From: Succinivibrionaceae bacterium UBA3769
Lineage (GTDB): Bacteria > Pseudomonadota > Gammaproteobacteria > Enterobacterales > Succinivibrionaceae
DNA: 14,173 bases
NCBI GenBank assembly: GCA_002372325.1
Contig: DFFT01000183.1
Location: 29,315 to 43,487, forward strand
Reading direction: 5' to 3'
Below, piece after piece: positions 1-7,271 of this stretch. Under the pieces are notes generated by a model, which saw only the letters and a program-made list of their open reading frames with translations, searched no databases and had not been told where the DNA came from. Every line of letters begins with the position of its first letter. Positions within the stretch are counted from its first letter, which is position 1. Both the position numbers and the translations under genes were made by a program.

Positions 1-33
1 GAAAAAACGGCATCTCAGCTCCTGAGGACTTAA
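1..33 (+). CDS. C-terminal tail of upstream gene, probably sapB (partial)
   Basis: Frame 1 is open from the window edge for ten codons (EKTASQLLRT) and ends in TAA. It lies 27 bp before sapC, where sapB, the partner permease, sits in known sapABCDF operons. Ten residues are too few to show homology, so the identity rests on gene order only. Confidence 0.45.
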   Translation, partial: EKTASQLLRT

Positions 34-60
34 GGGCACAGACCGGAGACGGGGATTTTC

Positions 61-957
61 ATGAATTTACCAAGCTATGACAAGGTCCTGTCAGACCGGC
101 AGATTTTCTGGCATTTCTACAAGAAAAGCACCACTGACGTTATCGGGCTTATCGTGCTTTTCCTGATCCTGATTGTGATTTTCGTGATCCCCTCCTTTGT
201 AAACATGGATCCCTACACTCAGGACATTACCAAAAGACTGCTGCCCCCATCTTGGGTAGAGGGCGGAGAGCTCCGGCACTTTCTGGGCACCGACGAATTC
301 GGCCGGGACTTTCTGTCCCGGCTCCTCCACGGCGGAGCCAACACCATCGCCTTCGCCTTTCTGGCCACTGTTTGCGCCTCGGCCGCCGGCATTGTGCTGG
401 GAATCCTCACCGGAATCGACCGCCATCACATCCGGAGCAGCCTTATCAGGCACTCCTTTGACATCATTTTTGCCGTGCCCTCGATCCTCATCGTGTTTGT
501 GGTGGTCTCCATTCTGTCTCCCACCCTGCCCCATGCGTCCCTGGCCATAGCCATCTCTCTCCTGCCCCGATTTATCCACACCACCTACAATGCCGTGAAG
601 CATGAAATCGTCAAGGACTATATCAAGGCCAACTTACTGGACGGTTCGTCATATCTGCAGCTGACTTTGCAGTGCATTATTCCCAACATTCTCTCGGTGA
701 TTACCATCAATTTCTGGGAAGCCTTCGCCGTGGCCGTGCTGGATATCAGCGCCATCGGCTATCTGGGACTGGGGGCTCAGGCTCCGGAGCCGGAATGGGG
801 GAGCATGCTGATTTCGGGCATGGATCTTATCTATATCGGCAACTCCAAGGCCATTATTCCCGGAATTGCCATCGGCATCACCATTGCCGCCATTGCTCAG
901 GTAGGACACGGCATCGGCAGAGTGCTGACCATGGGAGAAAAAAATGGCTTTAATTGA
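61..957 (+). CDS. sapC: SapC-type ABC transporter permease
   Basis: This is an inner-membrane permease subunit of the Sap peptide transporter, in the DppC/OppC family. In enterobacteria and Haemophilus the Sap system is tied to antimicrobial peptide resistance or uptake, and in E. coli also to putrescine export. The 298-residue length fits the family. Visible features are a first membrane helix near residues 26-46, the SapC-like stretch LLPPSW (60-65) followed by LGTDEFGRD (75-83), further hydrophobic helices at about 92-118, 134-153, 157-177, 212-233 and 264-285, and the cytoplasmic EAA-type coupling loop at about 186-214 (ANLLDG, then IIPN). LGLGAQAPEPEWGSML (235-250) is the typical C-terminal motif. 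The ATG has purine-rich GGAG/GGGG tracts 6-12 bp upstream. The 3' end overlaps sapD by 14 bp, which implies coupled translation. Identity is confident from similarity to E. coli SapC as I recall it. Confidence 0.93.
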   Translation: MNLPSYDKVLSDRQIFWHFYKKSTTDVIGLIVLFLILIVIFVIPSFVNMDPYTQDITKRLLPPSWVEGGELRHFLGTDEFGRDFLSRLLHGGANTIAFAFLATVCASAAGIVLGILTGIDRHHIRSSLIRHSFDIIFAVPSILIVFVVVSILSPTLPHASLAIAISLLPRFIHTTYNAVKHEIVKDYIKANLLDGSSYLQLTLQCIIPNILSVITINFWEAFAVAVLDISAIGYLGLGAQAPEPEWGSMLISGMDLIYIGNSKAIIPGIAIGITIAAIAQVGHGIGRVLTMGEKNGFN

Positions 958-1933
958 AATTAAAAACCTGTCCATTTCTCTCAAAACCGAGAACGGCAAG
1001 ATCCCCATCTGCAAGAATCTGGATTTTTCCGTCAACGAAGGCGAAATCGTCGGCCTTATCGGCACCTCCGGATCCGGAAAATCTCTGGTCTGCAAGGCCA
1101 TTGCCGGCATTCACAGCCGCAATCTGGAAATCAGCTTTGACCGCTATCGTTTTGACAATATCGACATTACCGGAAAAAACCTGCACCAGAGAAGACAGTT
1201 TCTCTCGGAAAGAGTGGCGATCATGCTGCAGAACGGCACCCGCAGCCTGGATCCCCTGATCACCGTAAGAGAGCAGATGCTGGAAAACCTGCCCAATACC
1301 GCCCGGCCCAAAAAAATCTGGAAGCGGCTTTTCTGGAAAAAGCGGGAAATCGACATTCTGCTCCACAAGGTGGGTTTCAAGGATACCGAGGCCATCCTGA
1401 ATGCCTATCCCCACGAACTCTCGGAGGCGCAGTGCCAGAAGGTTAATATCGCCATGGCATTGGGCCGTAAGCCCCGGCTTCTGATTGCCGATGATCCCAT
1501 AAGCTCCATGAACGCCCTGTCCCAGCTTCAGATCCTGCGGCTTATCGACGGTCTTAACCAGAACAATCACCTGTCCGTGGTCTATGTGTCCAACGACCTG
1601 GGGTCAATTGCCCGGCTTCTGGATCGCATCAATATGTTCTATTTCGGCGAAATTGTAGAGCAGGGCCCCACGGCGCAAATCCTGAAAACTCCGCACCACC
1701 CCTTTACCAAAATCATGCTTGATGCCATTCCCGACACCGGATCCGCCTCCCGCCAGAAAAGCTTCTTCAAGGTGCCCGGCGGAGATCATCCGGACTTTCA
1801 GCATCCCCCCGTGGGGTGCCCGCTGGGGAACCGCTGCCCCTGCGCGGATCGGGAATGCAATGTCAGGCCGCCCATTACCCGCATAAAGAACGGCTTCTTC
1901 TGCTGCCATTATCCGCTGAATAAAAATAAATAG
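944..1933 (+). CDS. sapD: SapD-type ABC transporter ATPase with altered catalytic residues
   Basis: This is a nucleotide-binding subunit of the Sap transporter; in E. coli SapD also supports Trk potassium uptake. The 329-residue protein has Walker A GTSGSGKS (40-47), a Q-loop Gln96, signature LSEAQ (159-163) and Walker B LLIADD (179-184). The catalytic Glu position is Asp184, and the switch His position is Asn217 (VSNDL, where the family usually reads ISHDL). The C-terminus has the OppD/DppD-type cysteine cluster (C292, C298, C300, C305, C320, C321), which binds an iron-sulfur cluster in some relatives. The matching tail (GNRCP, REC, CHYPLN) makes SapD the best call over generic OppD. The ATG is preceded by GGGAG (933-937) six bases away, inside the sapC end. 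Both catalytic substitutions suggest slow or non-canonical ATP hydrolysis, which is inference. Confidence 0.92.
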   Translation: MALIEIKNLSISLKTENGKIPICKNLDFSVNEGEIVGLIGTSGSGKSLVCKAIAGIHSRNLEISFDRYRFDNIDITGKNLHQRRQFLSERVAIMLQNGTRSLDPLITVREQMLENLPNTARPKKIWKRLFWKKREIDILLHKVGFKDTEAILNAYPHELSEAQCQKVNIAMALGRKPRLLIADDPISSMNALSQLQILRLIDGLNQNNHLSVVYVSNDLGSIARLLDRINMFYFGEIVEQGPTAQILKTPHHPFTKIMLDAIPDTGSASRQKSFFKVPGGDHPDFQHPPVGCPLGNRCPCADRECNVRPPITRIKNGFFCCHYPLNKNK

Positions 1934-1942
1934 GAGCCCTTC

Positions 1943-2743
1943 ATGGCTTACAGCATAACCCCGAAATTCCTGCAGGTGAAAAAACTGTCCGCTTCATTCA
2001 GCACCGGCAAATACTTCTTTCTCCAGAAGACAACCCGCGCCCTGACCGATGTTTCCTTCACTCTGGCTCAGGGGGAGACCCTGGCCATCTGCGGCGATGC
2101 CGGCTCCGGGAAATCAACGCTGCTGCAGATCCTGAACGGCAGCGGCCCTGACTACGAGGGCGATATCCTCCTTTATGAAAAGAACATCCGGGATTATGAA
2201 CGCCGGGATCGGGTGTCCATCATCCGGATGATGTACCCCAACCCGGACACCGCTCTGAATCCCCATATCAGGGTGAAGAAAATTCTGGAAACGCCTCTGG
2301 TCATGAACACCGATCTGTCCCCCAAGGACATTGCCAAAAGAATCAGCTACACCGCCGAATATGTAGGTCTCCGGGAGGAGCATCTGGAATACTATCTCCA
2401 TATGCTTACGGACATCCAGAAGCTCCGGCTGTCCCTGGCCCGGGCCCTGGTGCTGCGGCCGCAGGCCCTTTTGGTGGACTCCTCGGTGGAAAAGCTGGAT
2501 GCCATTCTGAGAATGGATTTCTTCAACAAGTTTCTGGATCTCCAGAAACGCTTCCGAATGTCTCTCATTATCTGTCTCAACGATCTCGATGCCATCAAGC
2601 ATCTGGCGGACAAGGTGCTGATCCTGGATCAGGGAAAACCGGTGGACATGGGAAGAGTATCCATGCTGGCCTTATCCACCAACGAACTCACCCAGAGAAT
2701 AGTAAAGAGCTTCAATCACGAATACCGCAGCGTGCGCCGCTGA
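1943..2743 (+). CDS. sapF: SapF-type ABC transporter ATPase, degenerate catalytic motifs
   Basis: This is the second nucleotide-binding subunit of the Sap transporter, 266 residues, close to E. coli SapF in length. Walker A is intact (GDAGSGKST, 51-59). Other motifs are eroded: the Q-loop Gln is Pro99 (MMYPNP), the signature is LTDIQ (155-159) in place of LSGGQ, Walker B reads ALLVDS with Ser180 at the catalytic Glu, the D-loop region is EKLD, and the switch His position is Asn213 (LNDL). The framework around them aligns well with SapF: TSLNP-like TALNP, RLSLARALVLRP and IKHLADKVLILDQG. The reading frame is intact, so this looks like a specialised or regulatory ATPase domain and not a pseudogene. 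GGAG (1933-1936) overlaps the sapD stop, with ATG seven bases on, so translation is probably coupled. Confidence 0.88.
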   Translation: MAYSITPKFLQVKKLSASFSTGKYFFLQKTTRALTDVSFTLAQGETLAICGDAGSGKSTLLQILNGSGPDYEGDILLYEKNIRDYERRDRVSIIRMMYPNPDTALNPHIRVKKILETPLVMNTDLSPKDIAKRISYTAEYVGLREEHLEYYLHMLTDIQKLRLSLARALVLRPQALLVDSSVEKLDAILRMDFFNKFLDLQKRFRMSLIICLNDLDAIKHLADKVLILDQGKPVDMGRVSMLALSTNELTQRIVKSFNHEYRSVRR

Positions 2744-2816
2744 ACGGGGCTTCCAGAGCGCGCTGAAAGAGGTCTCCCGCCCCAGCCACTTCTCTTTTCC
2801 CTGCTCTCGGGCTTTA

Positions 2817-3752
2817 TCAGCGGGGGCTTATCAGATAGCGCACCGGGATCTCCGTCCGGTAAGGCTCTCCCGGAATTCCGGTATCAAAGCCGACAATGCC
2901 GGCGGCAATCTCCTCCAGAGATCCGTCCAGAAAACGATTCCCGGTTTTTTTGCTGACCCGGGCTCCGGAGACCATTCCGGAGGCGCTGACCTCTGCCAGA
3001 ATCGCCCCGCTCCCCTCAATGCCGTTCCGAAGAGCCCGAGGGGGATATCTTTTAAGTCTTTCGATTTCCCGGCGGATAAGTCCGGCTCCCTTAAGATGTC
3101 CCTCCCGGGCCGCCCTTCCGGCATCCTGCCTTAAGGGTTCCCGGGAAGGCGCCGCCGGAGCGGCTGGCGCGGGAGAGCCTGAAGCTGAAGTTACGGATTT
3201 TTCCGGAGAACCGGAGCCGTTTTTCTTTTTATCAGATATTTCTGACCGGGGAGCCTCCTCACCCTGCCGCTCCCGGCGGGGAGATACAGCAGAAGGCCCG
3301 GACGCCTTCCGGGGCCGGGCCGGGGTTGCCGGACGGGGCTTCGGGGCCGGAGACTCCGGGGCAGACTCCTGAGAAAGAGACTTCTGAGGAGCCGGGGAAG
3401 AAGAGGAAGGCGTGGACACGTGGGGAGAGGCTGGATCGGAGTCTGACTGAGAAGACAGGGCTTCCGGAGCGGCGGCAGGATCCGCACTGGCTTCAGAAGG
3501 CACGGAAGCAGGCTGCCCCGGAGAAATCTGGGCTGCGACAGGCCCGGCCAGGATCAGGATCCGGCCGGTCACCGGTATTTTGGAGGATGATCCCGGAAGC
3601 TGATGCCGGGACAGAGACTGAATGATTTCAGGCAAAACCAGAAAGAAAATCAGCAAAATAAGACCGCCAAAAAGCGCCGTGCCCAGAGAAGCTGCGATAT
3701 CGGGGCGCTCACCGGAAAAGAGGCTCCGGATCCCCAAATCCGGGAGCTTCAA
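2817..3752 (-). CDS. tonB: TonB-type energy transducer
   Basis: This inner-membrane-anchored periplasm-spanning protein would pass proton-motive energy from ExbB-ExbD to outer-membrane transporters. Of 311 residues, 1-18 are cytoplasmic, about 19-47 form one membrane helix, about 75-225 are a Pro/Ser/Ala/Lys-rich periplasmic spacer, and about 226-308 are a TonB C-terminal domain (RYPPRA at 235-240, SGA-ILAEVSASGMV, then RFLDGSLEEI and IPVRYLI). The usual TonB membrane motif Ser-x3-His is missing its His: Ser22 is followed four residues on by Ala26. The start is TTG, and it overlaps the exbD stop as TTGA, so translation is probably coupled; a G-rich tract lies just upstream. A second in-frame TTG at codon 6 is possible. 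It is the last gene of exbB-exbD-tonB and converges on sapF. Confidence 0.87.
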   Translation of the reverse strand: MKLPDLGIRSLFSGERPDIAASLGTALFGGLILLIFFLVLPEIIQSLSRHQLPGSSSKIPVTGRILILAGPVAAQISPGQPASVPSEASADPAAAPEALSSQSDSDPASPHVSTPSSSSPAPQKSLSQESAPESPAPKPRPATPARPRKASGPSAVSPRRERQGEEAPRSEISDKKKNGSGSPEKSVTSASGSPAPAAPAAPSREPLRQDAGRAAREGHLKGAGLIRREIERLKRYPPRALRNGIEGSGAILAEVSASGMVSGARVSKKTGNRFLDGSLEEIAAGIVGFDTGIPGEPYRTEIPVRYLISPR

Positions 3753-4222
3753 AGGCCGCCCCCGGAGGTGCTTCCAGCCGGGGCTGAGACTGAAGTTTCA
3801 GCTGAGTCGGTCCCGGGATCCCCGGCGGGTTTGCCGGTAACCGTGATCACAAAACGGCCGGCCCGTTCCCGGCCTGCGATCTCCATGATCTCCGCCACCT
3901 TCTGAAAGGGGGCGCTTTTGTCGGCCATGATATTAAGACGGCGATCGGGGTACCGGGAAAGGAGATCCCGAAGCTCCTCCGGGGTACAGGAGGCGCCGTC
4001 CGCAAAAAGATCTCCCCGGGCATTAAGCATTGCCCGGATCTCGGAGCTTACCGGCAGAGCCGGATCTCCGGAAACCGCCGGAAGCTCCACCTCCAAAGCC
4101 GGTTTCATAAAGCTTGCGGTAAGCACCAGAAAGATGACGAGCATGAACACCACATCAATAAGAGGCGTGAGGTCGCTGTGAGAAACCTCGTCCTCCGCAG
4201 CAAAATCCCAGGGGTCAGTCAT
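3749..4222 (-). CDS. exbD: ExbD biopolymer transport protein
   Basis: This is a subunit of the ExbB-ExbD proton channel that powers TonB. The 157-residue protein has a short cytoplasmic start, one membrane helix (about 20-37) carrying the proton-handling Asp23 in LTPLIDVVFMLVIFL, and a periplasmic domain ending near residue 130 (FVITVTG). After that comes a low-complexity Pro/Ser/Gly/Thr tail of about 27 residues which ordinary ExbD proteins (about 141 residues) lack; it may simply be read-through towards the overlapping tonB start. The ATG has a GGGGGAG site (4230-4236) seven bases upstream and overlaps the exbB end by 8 bp. TolR is a homologous alternative, but the exbB-exbD-tonB order favours ExbD. 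Confidence 0.9.
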   Translation of the reverse strand: MTDPWDFAAEDEVSHSDLTPLIDVVFMLVIFLVLTASFMKPALEVELPAVSGDPALPVSSEIRAMLNARGDLFADGASCTPEELRDLLSRYPDRRLNIMADKSAPFQKVAEIMEIAGRERAGRFVITVTGKPAGDPGTDSAETSVSAPAGSTSGGGL

Positions 4223-4829
4223 GCTCTGTCTCTCCCCCGGACACCGCCGTCAAAGAAAGGCGGATCCGGAGGCTGTACCCCAGAACCTCCGCCCGAAAAT
4301 CCCGCAGTCTCCCGCTGAGGTGCCAGTGAAAGAAGCTGGCGGGCACGGCAATACAAAGCCCCATAACAGTGGTAATGAGAGCCTGCCAGATACCGGAGGC
4401 CAGCAAGGCGGGATCCGGAGCCTGAGATCCGGAGAGATCCCGAAACACCGTTACCATGCCCAGCACCGTGCCGGTGAGTCCCAGAAGCGGCGCTATTACC
4501 GCGGCCAGTCTGATAAAACGCACCCGATGCGTAACCCGGCGGAAGGCCCGATCCGCAAAAAATGCCGCCAGCATTCTGAAATCCTCCCGTTCCCGGGGGT
4601 TTTCCTGAAAAATTTCCCGGAGAAAAAGAAGCCCAGGATTCCGGCCCTGATAATCCGTAAGATCCTTAAGCCCCGGAGAGCCCGGAGGAGTCCCCTTCTC
4701 CAGCTTCCGAAAGCCCCGAAATGAGATTTCCGTATAAAGGAGACACCACAGAGACACAAACAGCACGGCTATGCCCAAGAGGAGCAGCACGGGGCCCAAG
4801 GGCCCGGCCATGACAGCAAGGTCTTCCAA
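4215..4829 (-). CDS. exbB: ExbB-type MotA/TolQ/ExbB proton channel protein
   Basis: This is the larger subunit of the ExbB-ExbD motor in the inner membrane. I place the start at a TTG (4829-4827) because a strong AAGGAGG site (4844-4838) lies eight bases upstream; the in-frame GTG at 4880 has no such site, and the ATG six codons downstream is too far away. This gives 204 residues. There are three membrane helices: about 11-32, about 107-130 with APLLGLTGTVLGMVTVF (family hallmark), and about 143-168 with ALITTVMGLCIAVPASFFHWHL. The cytoplasmic region between helices 1 and 2 is about 75 residues. The gene overlaps exbD by 8 bp. TolQ is a homologous alternative, less likely given the tonB in the cluster. 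Confidence 0.9.
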   Translation of the reverse strand: MEDLAVMAGPLGPVLLLLGIAVLFVSLWCLLYTEISFRGFRKLEKGTPPGSPGLKDLTDYQGRNPGLLFLREIFQENPREREDFRMLAAFFADRAFRRVTHRVRFIRLAAVIAPLLGLTGTVLGMVTVFRDLSGSQAPDPALLASGIWQALITTVMGLCIAVPASFFHWHLSGRLRDFRAEVLGYSLRIRLSLTAVSGGETEHD

Positions 4830-4837
4830 AATATTAC

Positions 4838-4844
4838 CCTCCTT
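4838..4844 (-). promoter_or_regulatory. Strong ribosome binding site deciding the exbB start
   Basis: AAGGAGG is read on the minus strand eight bases before a TTG codon. It is the only good site near the 5' end of exbB and is the reason for choosing TTG over the upstream GTG. Confidence 0.75.
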
Positions 4845-4920
4845 TTGCCCTGCGCTGCATTTGCGCAGCATCTGCAGCACTGCGCCTTATTTCGTTTGTC
4901 CTCTTCCCTTCGGGGATGTC

Positions 4921-4947
4921 CCGGCCCGGATTTCCGGGCCGGAAATC
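4921..4947 (-). repeat. Two overlapping, mutually exclusive inverted repeats upstream of exbB
   Basis: One perfect repeat pairs CCGGCCCGGA (4921-4930) with TCCGGGCCGG (4933-4942). A second perfect repeat pairs GATTTCCG (4929-4936) with CGGAAATC (4940-4947). They share bases, so only one hairpin can form at a time. They lie about 90-120 bp upstream of exbB, after the adk terminator, and would be in the exbB leader if transcription starts just after that terminator. I see no convincing Fur box or promoter nearby. Confidence 0.55.
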
Positions 4948-4972
4948 TTTCGCAAATTTAAGGACATATACG

Positions 4973-5000
4973 AAAAACACAGCCCCGCCGAGGCTGTGTT
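4973..5000 (-). terminator. Rho-independent terminator of adk
   Basis: A perfect 9-bp stem, AACACAGCC with GGCTGTGTT (4992-5000 and 4976-4984), has a 7-base loop and runs into a T tract (4977-4973) on the minus strand. It lies 90 bp after the adk stop. It implies that exbB has its own promoter. Confidence 0.85.
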
Positions 5001-5090
5001 CCTGATTCTGAGACCGGCTCTGGCATGCCTGTTGCGGGTCTCTGACGTGACTAAATACAACCGGACATGACCAGGTCTTTTCCGAAAAAC

Positions 5091-5735
5091 TCAGGCGAGT
5101 TCCCGATCCAGACTGGCGCTGACCTCGTTAACCGGCTTGGTGCCGTCAACCTTTACAAAGCGGCATTCCTTCCGGTCAGCCTTGGCGGTATAGAAAGCCA
5201 CCAAGGGCTCGGTCTGATTGTGGTAAACCTCAAGACGGCTTCTTACGGTGGCTTCCTCGTCATCCGGACGCACCACCAGATCCTCTCCGGTTACATCATC
5301 CTTGCCGGGAACCTTAGGAGGATTGAAAACCACGTGATAGGTACGGCCGGAAGCAAGATGCACCCTTCTGCCGCTCATGCGCTTGACAATTTCTTCGTCA
5401 GGAACGGAAATTTCCACCACGGCGTCAATGCCGATGCCGCTGGTATCGATGGCCTCTGCCTGGGGGATGGTGCGGGGGAAGCCGTCAAACAGGAAGCCGT
5501 TTTTGCAGTCGGGCTCTTTGATTCTGTCCTGTACCAGACCGATAATGATATCGTCGGAAACCAGCTGGCCCCGATCCATCACCTCCTTGGCCTTGAGTCC
5601 CAGCGGAGTGCCGGCCTTGATGGCGGCTCTCAGCATGTCGCCGGTGGAGATCTGGGGAATATCATACTTTTTGGTAAGATACTGGGCCTGAGTTCCCTTG
5701 CCGGCACCCGGAGCCCCGAGGAGAATAATGCGCAT
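5091..5735 (-). CDS. adk: Adenylate kinase
   Basis: This cytoplasmic enzyme interconverts AMP and ATP with two ADP. The 214-residue length equals that of E. coli Adk. The P-loop is GAPGAGKGTQ (7-16). The AMP-binding region starts at STGDMLRAAI (30-39), and FDGFPRT (83-89) is the family signature. The long lid (about 122-159, SGRRVH to TGEDL) has no zinc cysteines and uses the His/Ser/Asp/Thr pattern of Gram-negative enzymes. The ATG has an AAGGAA site 11 bases upstream. It is monocistronic by layout: its terminator follows and a divergent focA lies upstream. A TATTAT about 90 bp upstream could be its -10, but I find no matching -35. Confidence 0.97.
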   Translation of the reverse strand: MRIILLGAPGAGKGTQAQYLTKKYDIPQISTGDMLRAAIKAGTPLGLKAKEVMDRGQLVSDDIIIGLVQDRIKEPDCKNGFLFDGFPRTIPQAEAIDTSGIGIDAVVEISVPDEEIVKRMSGRRVHLASGRTYHVVFNPPKVPGKDDVTGEDLVVRPDDEEATVRSRLEVYHNQTEPLVAFYTAKADRKECRFVKVDGTKPVNEVSASLDRELA

Positions 5736-5886
5736 ATTATTGTCATTCCTTCTGTAGTTTAGATCCCGAAAGAGAAAAAAGCGATCTGGCGCTCCCGTGC
5801 TCTTCCTGCAAATTCCGGAACTATAATACTACAAAATAAGCGGAAAGGCCTTACTTAATCCCCGCCTTGACGATTTTTTGCCGTGG

Positions 5887-5936
5887 GCCGGCATTTTTGC
5901 TTTAAACAATTTATCCGGCTCTGCTAAAATGCCGGC
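5887..5936. repeat. Inverted repeat in the adk-focA divergent intergenic region
   Basis: Arms GCCGGCATTTTTGC (5887-5900) and GCTAAAATGCCGGC (5923-5936) are complementary over 14 bp with one mismatch, separated by 22 bp. A possible plus-strand promoter lies inside: TTTAAA (5901-5906), an 18-bp gap, then TAAAAT (5925-5930), with its -10 in the right arm. It could be an operator for focA or a cruciform-forming element. No FNR consensus is seen. Confidence 0.45.
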
Positions 5937-6022
5937 ATATCCGGCATCCCCGAGATCGGCGCCGGATCCGGTTTTATTTACGGAACAACAAAAGATTCAT
6001 CACAGAAGAAAATTGCTGCATC

Positions 6023-6898
6023 ATGATCCCTGAAAAACATCCCTGCTGTCTTTCCGCCGCGGAAACTGCAAAAGCCGCCGAGAGCATTACCGAACACAAG
6101 GCAAACCGCCCTTCCTGGCAGGCCTTCCTTATGGCAATAAACGCCGGAACCTTTATCGCTCTGGCGTTTATGTTTTATACCACGGCTCTGGCGGACGGAC
6201 ACGGCAAGCTTGCGGGTGGACTCTGCTTCTCTCTCGGGCTGATGCTCTGCGTGCTATTAAGCGGCGAACTCTTCACCTCCTCCACCCTGACTTTGGTTGC
6301 CCGGGCTTCCGGACTTACTTCATGGCGGCAGCTCCTCAAAAACTGGGGCATCGTCTACTGCGGCAACCTGGCCGGGGGGCTTTTTGTGGTTTTTCTGGTG
6401 CTGCTGGCCCGGCAGTACGACGCCTTTCATGGTCAGTGGGGGCAGGTGGTTCTGGATACCTCTCTCCACAAGCTGTCCCATTTCCGGGAGGGGGAAAGCT
6501 GGTTTCGGGGTTTTCTGGAAACCATGACTCTGGGGATTTTCTGCAATATCATGGTCTGTCTGGCCGTCTGGCTGGGCTTTGCCGGAAAAACCCTCACCGA
6601 CAAGATGCTGGCCATGATCTTCCCGGTGGGCATGTTTGTGGCCTCGGGCTTCGAGCACAGCATTGCCAATATGTTCATGATCCCCGCCGGCATCAGCATC
6701 GTGAACTTTGCCGAACCTTCATTCTGGAGCAATGCCGGCCTGGACAGCGCCAAATATCAGGGGCTCACGGTGGATAATTTCATTGTAAGGAACCTGATCC
6801 CCGTAACCATCGGCAACATTATCGGGGGCGGTATTTTTGTCGGCCTCTGGAACTGGTACCTTAACGTCCGGGCCTCCGGAAAAAATACCCCGGACTGA
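6023..6898 (+). CDS. focA: Formate channel FocA
   Basis: This is a pentameric inner-membrane formate channel of the FocA/NirC family, moving formate made by mixed-acid fermentation. The 291-residue protein matches E. coli FocA in length and carries its hallmarks: SGELFTSSTLT (80-90) for the omega-loop region, CNIMVCLAVW (174-183), and GFEHSIANMFMIP (209-221) with the pore His at 212. LIPVTIGNIIGGG lies near the end. Six hydrophobic segments are visible. The start ATG has only a weak purine-rich site (AGAAGAAAA). Unlike E. coli, no pflB follows; a hairpin closes the unit. NirC is less likely because the sequence around the pore His is FocA-like. Confidence 0.92.
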   Translation: MIPEKHPCCLSAAETAKAAESITEHKANRPSWQAFLMAINAGTFIALAFMFYTTALADGHGKLAGGLCFSLGLMLCVLLSGELFTSSTLTLVARASGLTSWRQLLKNWGIVYCGNLAGGLFVVFLVLLARQYDAFHGQWGQVVLDTSLHKLSHFREGESWFRGFLETMTLGIFCNIMVCLAVWLGFAGKTLTDKMLAMIFPVGMFVASGFEHSIANMFMIPAGISIVNFAEPSFWSNAGLDSAKYQGLTVDNFIVRNLIPVTIGNIIGGGIFVGLWNWYLNVRASGKNTPD

Positions 6899-6910
6899 TT
6901 ATGTCTGCGG

Positions 6911-6948
6911 GCTCCGAAGCCGAACTTTGCAAAAAGCGGCTTCGGAGC
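6911..6948 (+). terminator. Hairpin after focA
   Basis: A perfect 12-bp inverted repeat pairs GCTCCGAAGCCG (6911-6922) with CGGCTTCGGAGC (6937-6948) across a 14-base loop, 12 bp after the focA stop. No T tract follows directly, so it may act as a transcript-stabilising stem or an imperfect terminator. Confidence 0.55.
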
Positions 6949-7070
6949 GGTCAGGATTTTCGTAAGATCCCCTGCCCCGCGCTCTCTCTTTGCTCTCTCA
7001 GCTCCTGCCCTGCCTTACCCTTCATTAAGTCGCTAATCCCCTCAAAAAACATCCGGCAATCTGATGCTTC

Positions 7071-7094
7071 ATGTTAATGCTTAATTATTAACAT
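7071..7094. repeat. AT-rich inverted repeat just upstream of the promoter
   Basis: ATGTTAAT (7071-7078) and ATTAACAT (7087-7094) are perfect complements separated by 8 bp. The repeat ends ten bases before the -35 box at 7104, a typical place for an activator or repressor dimer. Confidence 0.45.
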
Positions 7095-7103
7095 AAAAAG
7101 TAT

Positions 7104-7132
7104 TTGATTAATGACCAGAATAACTGTATCAT
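7104..7132 (+). promoter_or_regulatory. Sigma70-type promoter for the membrane protein gene
   Basis: A -35 TTGATT (7104-7109), an exact 17-bp spacer and a -10 TATCAT (7127-7132) form a good match to consensus. It would drive the gene starting at 7272 with a leader of about 135 bases. Confidence 0.65.
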
Positions 7133-7271
7133 GCCGCAGTTTTTAAGAAGAGGTTTTCCGGACACGGCTTTAATACTGCCGGAAAAGCCAAAACCGCCGG
7201 GACAATCTTCTCCTGAAAATCAAAAACAGACTTAATCATCAGGAATAACTGAACTTGCATCAGGATATGCT

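Larger units (their letters stand above)
6949..7271 (+). promoter_or_regulatory. Intergenic region with promoter, palindrome and structured leader
   Basis: This gap of more than 300 bases contains no credible gene. The first 120 bases show nothing. An AT-rich palindrome, a promoter (both listed separately) and a leader of about 135 bases follow. In the leader, TTTTCCGG (7154-7161) can pair with CCGGAAAA (7179-7186), and GGCTTT (7166-7171) with AAAGCC (7184-7189); the two pairings compete. Confidence 0.5.

Noticed and set aside
2896..3372. Plus-strand open frame opposite tonB.
   Set aside because: It is a GC-rich antisense shadow of the repetitive Pro/Ser spacer.
4881..5090. Fur box upstream of exbB.
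   Set aside because: I looked for the GATAAT-type repeats expected for iron control and found none convincing.
5067..5762. Long plus-strand open frame opposite adk.
   Set aside because: It is the mirror of the adk reading frame; adk is unmistakable.
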